A DNA stretch of 8,927 nt from an uncultured beta proteobacterium (lineage in GTDB: Bacteria; Pseudomonadota; Gammaproteobacteria; Burkholderiales; Burkholderiaceae_C): positions 1 to 8,927 of the forward strand of contig CAIYNH010000617.1 of the NCBI GenBank assembly GCA_903927495.1, read 5' to 3'. Below the pieces are notes generated by a model that saw only the letters and a program-made list of their open reading frames with translations, was not told the origin of the DNA and did not search any database. Below, one piece after another: positions 1-5,551 of the stretch (its first letter is position 1; each line of letters starts with the position of its first letter). The position numbers were made by a program, and so were the translations under genes.

Positions 1-492
1 GCTACCTGTCTGCGTTTGCTGGCCTTGTCAGTTCCTTTGACCGCAATGTTTACACTCAATGGCAGAACAGTGGAGTCATTTCAACGCCTGACCTGGCCCT
101 CTTTTTTTGGGACATTGGGTAATTTTGTGCTAATTTTTTTGACTTTCAACTTGGTTCAATCTTCTGGTTTCAGGGGCATTGCCTATGCGCGTTTGCTGGT
201 TGACGGGCTCTACTTTTTGCCCTTTGGGTTTTTGACTGTTCACCTTTTTGGGGTACGGTTTCGGTATGGCAATTTGATCCGTGCGCTGGTCATGGCAACG
301 TTTGCTTGTGTCGTGCCAGTTCTCCTGTATGGGTTGATCGACCCGGCTTGGTTTCTGGTACTGGGGCTGGGCCATAGCGCCACAGCAGTTGCATTGATGA
401 GTACATTTTTTCTGGTTTACGCCGCCTTGATTGTCCTTTTTGATGGTGAACTGCGGCAGATTTTTAATACGCTAATGGCCAAAGCAAAATGA
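1..492 (+). CDS. Wzx-like polysaccharide flippase, C-terminal part (5' truncated by window edge)
   Basis: The frame is open from base 1 to the TGA at 490-492, giving 163 residues with no start of its own in view, so this is the end of a longer protein. The chain is strongly hydrophobic, with about four membrane-spanning stretches separated by short basic loops, and it ends in a short lysine-rich cytoplasmic tail (LMAKAK). A segment around residues 57-80 (GIAYARLLVDGLYFLPFGFL) has the look of the C-terminal half of MATE/MVF-type flippases of the Wzx family. Such proteins move undecaprenyl-diphosphate-linked repeat units across the inner membrane. Its place as the first gene in a polysaccharide operon supports this. 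The next gene starts inside its stop codon (ATGA), so the two are translationally coupled. A Wzy polymerase is an alternative, since both are poorly conserved membrane proteins, but the motif style favours a flippase. Family assignment is by appearance and context. Confidence 0.72.
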   Translation, partial: ATCLRLLALSVPLTAMFTLNGRTVESFQRLTWPSFFGTLGNFVLIFLTFNLVQSSGFRGIAYARLLVDGLYFLPFGFLTVHLFGVRFRYGNLIRALVMATFACVVPVLLYGLIDPAWFLVLGLGHSATAVALMSTFFLVYAALIVLFDGELRQIFNTLMAKAK

Positions 493-1139
493 CCAACAGA
501 CTTCTTTCGGCAGCATGCTATGAGCGCCCAACCTACCTCCTGTTGGCTTTGTTGAGCAAAATTGTCTCGCAGGTGCTGGGGCGGGGACATGCGCAACTCC
601 TGGGCTGGCGAGGTGGCTACATCGGGCGTGGCTCACGCGTCATTGGGTCAATATCAATCAGCGTCGGCGAAAAAGCGTATATCAACCGGTATGCATGGAT
701 TGAGGCCGTTCACGCTTTTCGTGGACAGGCATTTACGCCTTCTATTCGCATCGGTAGGGGATTTAGTGCGTCTGATCGAATGCATATTTCTTGTGTTAAC
801 AGGATTGAAATTGGAGCGCATTGCCTGTTTGGAAGCGGTGTCTATATCAGCGACCATAACCACGGTGCATACCATGGGGAACGGCAAAGTTTGCCAACTC
901 AGCCACCGGTGGATCGGGATTTGATGGCAGTGGGCTCTGTCAGAATAGGCTCAAACGTATGGTTGGGTGACAACGTCATCATTGTGGGGCCAGTGACGAT
1001 TGGCGATGGTGCCATTGTTGGTGCCAATTCGGTTGTTAAACGTGACATTCCAGAAAATGTAATGGCAGCAGGTGCGCCGCTGCGCTTCATACGACAATTC
1101 AATCAACAGAGCGGCCAGTGGGGAAAATATGAAGATTGA
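489..1139 (+). CDS. Left-handed beta-helix acyltransferase (WbbJ/LacA/NodL-type O-acetyltransferase)
   Basis: This 216-residue protein belongs to the hexapeptide-repeat acetyltransferases, which normally move an acetyl group from acetyl-CoA to a sugar hydroxyl or amino group. Imperfect hexapeptide turns run from about residue 47 to 60 and again from 106 to 185 (for example VRIGSNVWLGDNVIIVGPVT). A loop carrying DHNHG at 122-126 contains the histidines expected at the active site. The segment ENVMAAGAPLRFIRQF near the C-terminus is the usual cap that follows the coil. Length fits the WbbJ/maltose O-acetyltransferase group. The ATG at 489 overlaps the upstream TGA, so the start is well supported by coupling. 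In this operon it most likely O-acetylates a sugar of the surface polysaccharide. N-acetylation of an amino sugar is also possible, and the substrate cannot be told from sequence. Confidence 0.9.
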   Translation: MTNRLLSAACYERPTYLLLALLSKIVSQVLGRGHAQLLGWRGGYIGRGSRVIGSISISVGEKAYINRYAWIEAVHAFRGQAFTPSIRIGRGFSASDRMHISCVNRIEIGAHCLFGSGVYISDHNHGAYHGERQSLPTQPPVDRDLMAVGSVRIGSNVWLGDNVIIVGPVTIGDGAIVGANSVVKRDIPENVMAAGAPLRFIRQFNQQSGQWGKYED

Positions 1140-2298
1140 ATCTGATTCGATGTCAAGGGCCCAGCCCCGGGCAAAGCTCATTGCTATTTATTTTCCTCAA
1201 TTCCACGCAATTGCCGAAAATGATGCTTGGTGGGGGCAGGGTTTTACGGATTGGAACAATGTCAGAACGGGCACACCTCAATTTGAAGGCCATTACCAGC
1301 CTAGAGTGCCGCTGAATCAGAACTACTACGACCAGTCCAAATTGGAAACACTGCGTTGGCAAGTTGATCTGGCGCAGAAGTATGGTGTATATGGATTTTG
1401 CCATTATCACTATTGGTTCGATGGAAAGCAGTTGTTGGAAACGCCCACCAATTTGATGCTAGAAAATCCAGACATTGATTTTCCATTTTGCTTGTCTTGG
1501 GCAAATGAAACCTGGTCCAAGCGTTGGGATGGACACGATCACCACGTACTAATCCAGCAAAAGCACCCACCTACGCACACCAGTTGGAAACGCCACTACG
1601 ACTACTTGATCAAAGCTTGGCGTGACCCTAGGGCGATCAAAGTGGATGGCAAACCGGTGTTTGTGATTTATCGTCCGCAGTTTATTGAAAAAATAGATGA
1701 AATGCTGGCTTTTTGGCACCAATTGGCTCATCAGGATGGCTTGCCTGGCTTGTACTTTGTTTTTCAAAAACAGTACGAACTGCCACAAGCCAGTTGTTTG
1801 AAGTCGTTTGATGCCGAGTTTCAGTTTCAACCGTTTGAAGCGGCCTACGCTGGTATCAACGGTAAAAAGTCTTTGCGCAGTTCGCGACTATTTGGCTTGA
1901 TGCGAGGGTTGCCAGAGCGGTACCAGGACTTGTTGCGTGGTTTGAAAGCAAAGTTTGTGAAGGAACTTACATTTCATGACTATGAATCAACTTGGTGCCA
2001 AGTCCTAAATATTCAGGTGGACTCTCATCGCACCACTTACCCTGGTGCCTTTGTAGACTGGGATAATGCCTCTCGCTACAAAAGCAGAGCCACTATTTTT
2101 CATCCCGTGACACCAGTCATTTTTCAAAAATATCTGACCGACTTGGTTGACAGCATGCCTAAAAGAAATCTTCCTGAGAATTTTATTTTCTTAAATGCAT
2201 GGAATGAATGGGCAGAGGGCGCTTACCTTGAACCCGATGAGCGTTTTGGATACCAGTATCTTGATGCTGTGAAGGCGGCGCTATTTAATCATGGCTAA
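1129..2298 (+). CDS. WbsX-like / GH99-like domain protein of polysaccharide biosynthesis
   Basis: The protein has 389 residues from the ATG at 1129, which has a GGGGA ribosome binding site four bases upstream and overlaps the acetyltransferase gene by 11 bp. The frame stays open further upstream to 1072, but that would mean a 68-bp overlap and lacks such a site. It matches the style of the family named Glyco_tran_WbsX, common in O-antigen clusters and related in fold to glycoside hydrolase family 99. Visible motifs are YFPQFH at 21-26, WWGQGFTDW at 34-42, GFCHYHYWF at 89-97, WANETW at 124-129 and NAWNEWAEG at 356-364, followed by YLEPD. Glutamates 360 and 363 are three residues apart, as is the catalytic pair in GH99 enzymes. 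No signal peptide is seen, so it should act in the cytoplasm. Whether the family transfers or cleaves sugars is unsettled. The family is confident, the reaction is not. Confidence 0.88.
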   Translation: MKIESDSMSRAQPRAKLIAIYFPQFHAIAENDAWWGQGFTDWNNVRTGTPQFEGHYQPRVPLNQNYYDQSKLETLRWQVDLAQKYGVYGFCHYHYWFDGKQLLETPTNLMLENPDIDFPFCLSWANETWSKRWDGHDHHVLIQQKHPPTHTSWKRHYDYLIKAWRDPRAIKVDGKPVFVIYRPQFIEKIDEMLAFWHQLAHQDGLPGLYFVFQKQYELPQASCLKSFDAEFQFQPFEAAYAGINGKKSLRSSRLFGLMRGLPERYQDLLRGLKAKFVKELTFHDYESTWCQVLNIQVDSHRTTYPGAFVDWDNASRYKSRATIFHPVTPVIFQKYLTDLVDSMPKRNLPENFIFLNAWNEWAEGAYLEPDERFGYQYLDAVKAALFNHG

Positions 2299-2884
2299 AG
2301 AGCCAGTCAACTTTGAGAATTATTACGACCACCTTCGGCATGTTAGTTTTGCCGGTCGGTGGTATAAAAAATTGGTCACTTCGCCAATTTTGTTTGCTTT
2401 GGCAAGAGCGCATGGTCCACGTATCGTAGAGGTCGGCTCTGGCACGGGCAGCGGTGTCCTGGGTGCGTTTGGCAAGTACGTTCAGGGATTCGAAATTAAC
2501 TCTTTTGCGGTTGAACACTGTAAATCTGCTGGCCTTAACGCGCAACTAATCACCGCAGCGGAGCCATTTCCTGCGGAAGATGAAATTTTTGATGCCTGCA
2601 TACTCGATAACGTGCTTGAACACATCGAGGATCCGCGCCACACGCTCGGAGAATGTCACCGCGTGACACAAAAGAACGGTGGCCTCGTTATCGCAGTTCC
2701 TGGCATTCGCGGGTACGCATCTGACGCGGATCACAGAAAGTTCTATGGCTATCAAGAACTCGTAACATTGGACAGTCGCTGGGTATTTGAGCGCTGTTTT
2801 TCAACGCCATTCCTCATCAAAAGTGAGAATCTGTCACGCCATGTAAGGCAATATTGTTTGATTGCCACTTACAAGAAAGCTTGA
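2291..2884 (+). CDS. Class I SAM-dependent methyltransferase
   Basis: The 197-residue protein has a Methyltransf_11/23-type Rossmann fold. Motif I is VEVGSGTGSG at 46-55, which binds S-adenosylmethionine. The acidic residue ending strand beta-2 is E68 (FEIN). A region with DNVLEHIEDP at 106-115 corresponds to motif post-II/III, and VPG at 136-138 lies at the next strand end. The start at 2291 overlaps the WbsX-like gene by 8 bp, so the gene is part of the same operon and is read by coupling. The length is near the minimum for the fold and no extra domain is present. In this setting it may methylate a sugar hydroxyl, cap a glycan end or modify a precursor; the sequence does not identify the acceptor. 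No membrane segment is seen, so it should be cytoplasmic. Confidence 0.88.
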   Translation: MAKEPVNFENYYDHLRHVSFAGRWYKKLVTSPILFALARAHGPRIVEVGSGTGSGVLGAFGKYVQGFEINSFAVEHCKSAGLNAQLITAAEPFPAEDEIFDACILDNVLEHIEDPRHTLGECHRVTQKNGGLVIAVPGIRGYASDADHRKFYGYQELVTLDSRWVFERCFSTPFLIKSENLSRHVRQYCLIATYKKA

Positions 2885-2888
2885 TATT

Positions 2889-3656
2889 TTGCTCACAGTC
2901 AAACCAAAAATATCAGTATCAGTCGTGAGCCACTTGCAGACGGCTATGGTTGAGAAATTGCTATTTGATTTAAGTAAATACTGCTTAGATCAATCACTGG
3001 AGATTTTGCTCACCCTTAATCTTCCAGAGGACTTGCCTTTCAATGCAGATGAATTTTCTTTTCCTGTACGGGTGCAAACTAATGCTAATCCTAAAGGCTT
3101 TGGTGCCAATCACAATCAGGCATTCAAGTCCGCACAAGGTGAGTATTTTTGTATCGTGAACCCAGATATTCGTTTTGATGTCAACCCTTTTCCATCATTA
3201 TTAAAATCCTTTGAAGGCGATAGCGTGGGGGTGGCTGCTCCCGTGGTAGTCGGTGCCAGTGGTGATTTGGAGGATAGCATTCGCCGATTTCCAACACCAA
3301 AGATTATTATTTTGAAAGCCTTTGGTCAACGCAAAGTACATGATTACAAATTCGAGTCTGAGACCCTCTACCCCGATTGGGTTGGCGGCATGTTCATGCT
3401 ATTTCAACATCATGTATTCGAGGAATTCAATGGGTTTGACGAACGGTATTTTTTATACTACGAAGACGTGGATCTATGTGCCAGATTGAACCTGGCGGGG
3501 CTTCGGGTGGTAGCGTGCAATCGCAGTATCGTGGTTCACCACGCACAACGCAGCAGTCACAAAAATTTGAAGTATTTGCGCTGGCATTTAACCAGCATGT
3601 TGCGCTATTTTCTATCACCGATTTTCTGGCGACTTAAACGGTTGCGGCGTCTATGA
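2889..3656 (+). CDS. Family 2 glycosyltransferase (rhamnosyltransferase-like, WbbL type)
   Basis: This inverting GT-A glycosyltransferase has 255 residues from the TTG at 2889. It opens with the first Rossmann strand (KISVSVVSH). The nucleotide-binding region contains NPKGFGANHNQ at 67-77, and NPD at 91-93 stands where many GT2 enzymes have the metal-binding DxD. The acceptor side carries DWVGGMFMLF at 163-172 and GFDERYFLYYEDVDLCARL at 182-200, with the general base expected at E192/D193. This pattern is typical of dTDP-rhamnosyl and related transferases acting on lipid-linked O-antigen precursors. There is no ATG near the start. TTG 2889 lies four bases after the methyltransferase stop, with AAGAAAG nine bases upstream. 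TTG 2862, giving nine more residues and a 23-bp overlap, is the alternative. Donor and acceptor are not determined. The gene ends in an ATGA overlap with the next one. It includes some of the most AT-rich sequence in the window. Confidence 0.88.
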   Translation: MLTVKPKISVSVVSHLQTAMVEKLLFDLSKYCLDQSLEILLTLNLPEDLPFNADEFSFPVRVQTNANPKGFGANHNQAFKSAQGEYFCIVNPDIRFDVNPFPSLLKSFEGDSVGVAAPVVVGASGDLEDSIRRFPTPKIIILKAFGQRKVHDYKFESETLYPDWVGGMFMLFQHHVFEEFNGFDERYFLYYEDVDLCARLNLAGLRVVACNRSIVVHHAQRSSHKNLKYLRWHLTSMLRYFLSPIFWRLKRLRRL

Positions 3657-4600
3657 AGGTAATGGTGACTGGTGTCAGCGGATTTGTGGGGCAGCGACTC
3701 TGCCAATCATTGACAAAGAAGGAAATTGATTTGCGTCTGGCTGTTCGTTCGGTGGCACCAGGCTTGAGTCGATTTGATCAAGTCGAGATCGGAGCAGTCA
3801 CCGGTATGACCGATTGGCGCGGTGCCCTTGAGGGCGTGCAGGTTGTAGTCCATTTGGCCGCCCGAGTTCACGTCATGCACGAGACGGCCGTTGACCCACT
3901 CACTGCATTTCGCGCTGTCAATCTTGAAGGCACACTCCATTTAGCCCGCAGTGCAGTAGCAGCGGGTGTTAGGCGCTATGTTTTTATGAGTTCGGTTAAG
4001 GTCAATGGAGAGTCCACTTTACTGGCTCACCCGTTCACGGAATTAGATCAAGCTACACCCCAAGACCCCTACGCCATCAGCAAATTGGAGGCAGAACAAG
4101 GTCTGCGCCAAATCGCCCAAGATTCAGGGATGGAACTTGTCATCATCCGTCCCCCTTTGGTCTATGGTCCTGGAGTCAAAGCCAACTTTGCGGCACTCAT
4201 GCGTGCCGTTCAAAAAGGCTGGCCTTTGCCGTTGGGTTCGGTGCATAACCAACGCAGTTTGATCGCGTTGGACAACCTGGTGGATTTCATCGTGACATGT
4301 ATTGAGCATCCAAAGGCTGGCAATGAAACATTTTTGATCAGTGATGGCCAAGACCTCAGCACCGCCGAATTGATTCGTGGCTTGGCTAGTGCGTATGGAG
4401 TGCAGGACCGACTGCTGCCCGTGCCAGTCTGGTTTTTGCAGTTGGCTTCTCAACTGCTGGGCAAGGGCGATGCGGTGCAACGTCTTTGTGGTAATTTGCA
4501 GATTGATTCCTCCAAGGCTCGCACCCTTTTGGGTTGGTGTCCACCGATAACAGTGCAGGAAGGGCTGCGACTTGCCGCGGCAGGTGTCTCATTGTCATGA
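3653..4600 (+). CDS. NAD(P)-dependent epimerase/dehydratase-family SDR, probable UDP-4-keto-6-deoxy-HexNAc C4 reductase (WbpV/WreQ-like)
   Basis: This extended short-chain dehydrogenase/reductase has 315 residues. It begins with the dinucleotide-binding motif TGVSGFVG (6-13) and continues with HLAARVHVM (67-75). SSVKVNGE (113-120) supplies the active-site serine, Y140-x-x-x-K144 is the catalytic pair, and RPPLVYGPG lies at 166-174. The length and the short C-terminal domain resemble proteins annotated as UDP-glucose 4-epimerase family in O-antigen loci, including WbpV/WbpK of Pseudomonas and WreQ of Rhizobium, which reduce the 4-keto-6-deoxy sugar made by a WbpM-type enzyme. Such a dehydratase is encoded 950 bp downstream, so reductase is the preferred role over epimerase; this is inference from context. 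Both ends are ATGA overlaps (with the GT2 gene and the sugar transferase gene), which fixes the start and indicates strong coupling. Residue-level specificity (QuiNAc versus FucNAc) cannot be read by eye. Confidence 0.87.
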   Translation: MKVMVTGVSGFVGQRLCQSLTKKEIDLRLAVRSVAPGLSRFDQVEIGAVTGMTDWRGALEGVQVVVHLAARVHVMHETAVDPLTAFRAVNLEGTLHLARSAVAAGVRRYVFMSSVKVNGESTLLAHPFTELDQATPQDPYAISKLEAEQGLRQIAQDSGMELVIIRPPLVYGPGVKANFAALMRAVQKGWPLPLGSVHNQRSLIALDNLVDFIVTCIEHPKAGNETFLISDGQDLSTAELIRGLASAYGVQDRLLPVPVWFLQLASQLLGKGDAVQRLCGNLQIDSSKARTLLGWCPPITVQEGLRLAAAGVSLS

Positions 4601-5157
4601 AAAGATTATTAGATTTGTTATTGGTGGTTCTGGCGAGTATTTGCTTGCTGATCCCTATTTCTTTGGTAGCAATATGTGTGCGTTTGACTTCCAAAGGTCC
4701 CATACTTTACTGGTCTGACCGGGTTGGTCGGCACAATAAGCTATTCAAAATGCCCAAATTTCGGAGTATGCAAGTTGGCACACCCGCAGTAGCCACGCAT
4801 TTGCTAAGTAATCCAGATGTCTATTTAACCCCGATTGGCAGCTTGCTGCGAAAATCCAGTCTGGATGAATTACCCCAGTTATGGAGCATTCTGCGCGGTG
4901 ATATGAGTTTTGTCGGACCACGTCCGGCCCTATTTAACCAACAAGACTTGATAGAGCTTCGCACTGAAGCAGGTGTTCATGAATTATTACCGGGTCTTAC
5001 AGGGTGGGCTCAGATCAATGGACGCGATGAGTTGCCGATTCCCAAAAAAGTGGCGTTAGATATTGAGTATCTGCAGCGGCATTCACTTTGGTTAGACATA
5101 AAAATCATTCTTATGACTGCTTTCAAGGTATTAAGAAGGGATAATGTGTCGCATTAG
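4597..5157 (+). CDS. Undecaprenyl-phosphate sugar-1-phosphate transferase (PglC/WcaJ-type, bacterial sugar transferase)
   Basis: At 186 residues this is a minimal monotopic phosphoglycosyl transferase, lacking the extra N-terminal membrane helices of WcaJ/WbaP. A single hydrophobic re-entrant helix spans residues 5-28. The diagnostic motifs follow in order: KMPKFRSM (51-58), SLDELPQLW (88-96) with the catalytic Asp90-Glu91 dyad, GDMSFVGPRPA (101-111) and LPGLTGWAQINGR (131-143). The enzyme puts a sugar 1-phosphate from a UDP-sugar on undecaprenyl phosphate at the inner face of the cytoplasmic membrane, starting repeat-unit synthesis. The ATG at 4597 overlaps the preceding TGA. The frame is open back to 4534, but the coupled start gives the normal N-terminus (MKRLLDLLL). 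With the adjacent reductase and the downstream 4,6-dehydratase, its substrate is probably UDP-QuiNAc, UDP-FucNAc or a related 6-deoxy-HexNAc. It is the last gene of the overlapping series; a 60-bp gap follows. Confidence 0.93.
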   Translation: MKRLLDLLLVVLASICLLIPISLVAICVRLTSKGPILYWSDRVGRHNKLFKMPKFRSMQVGTPAVATHLLSNPDVYLTPIGSLLRKSSLDELPQLWSILRGDMSFVGPRPALFNQQDLIELRTEAGVHELLPGLTGWAQINGRDELPIPKKVALDIEYLQRHSLWLDIKIILMTAFKVLRRDNVSH

Positions 5158-5217
5158 AAGAATCACGAAAAACGTGCTGACAGGGTTTTTTAATCTTTTT
5201 ATGAACGGATGTTGGAA

Positions 5218-5532
5218 ATGAGCACTTTAATTGATATTCAAAATCAAATAGCCCAGTTACAGAAGCAGGCTGAAGAAATAAGGGCACAGGAATTTAACCA
5301 GACGGTGCAAGAAATACTGGCAAAAATGACTGCGTTCGGAATTACCGTCGCAGATCTTGACGGCGGCAAAAGTCGCACTCGTAAAACGGTGAGTAAATCT
5401 TCCAACCCGGCACCCGCAAAATTTCGCGGTCCCAATGGTGAAAGTTGGAGCGGGCGGGGCCTGATGCCACGTTGGTTGGCGGCTTTGGTAGCACAAGGTC
5501 AGTCCAAAGACTCTTTTGCAATTAACGCCTAA
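5218..5532 (+). CDS. H-NS family nucleoid-associated protein
   Basis: The 104-residue protein has the two-part layout of H-NS-like proteins in Betaproteobacteria. An N-terminal helical, coiled-coil-like oligomerisation region lies at about 3-40 (IDIQNQIAQLQKQAEEIRAQ). A charged linker covers 48-66. The C-terminal DNA-binding motif at 68-87 reads KFRGPNGESW followed by SGRGLMPRWL. The minor-groove loop is R80-G81-L82 where E. coli H-NS has QGR and many relatives RGR. Such proteins bind AT-rich DNA and silence horizontally acquired genes. ATG 5218 gives the usual MST start and has GGA eight bases upstream; ATG 5209 in the same frame would add three residues but lacks a well-placed site. The gene sits between two polysaccharide genes, 60 bp after the sugar transferase and 19 bp before the dehydratase. 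The AT-rich leader (T tracts at 5185-5200) could carry a promoter, but I see no convincing one. Confidence 0.9.
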   Translation: MSTLIDIQNQIAQLQKQAEEIRAQEFNQTVQEILAKMTAFGITVADLDGGKSRTRKTVSKSSNPAPAKFRGPNGESWSGRGLMPRWLAALVAQGQSKDSFAINA

Positions 5533-5551
5533 GCAAGGTTCTAGCAACCTG

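Noticed and set aside
562..924. Second + strand frame inside the acetyltransferase gene
   Set aside because: It overlaps a well-supported gene in another frame, and its translation has no repeats or motifs.
5164..5200. Possible terminator after the sugar transferase gene (CACG-AAAAA-CGTG followed by T tracts)
   Set aside because: The stem is only 4 bp and is separated from the T run by several bases, so it is too weak to call.
5177..5205. CTGACA / TATGAA promoter-like pair with 17-bp spacing before the H-NS gene
   Set aside because: The predicted transcript would begin at about 5212, after the ribosome binding site for the ATG at 5218, so the geometry is poor. An alternative -10 (TTTAAT at 5189-5194) has no matching -35.
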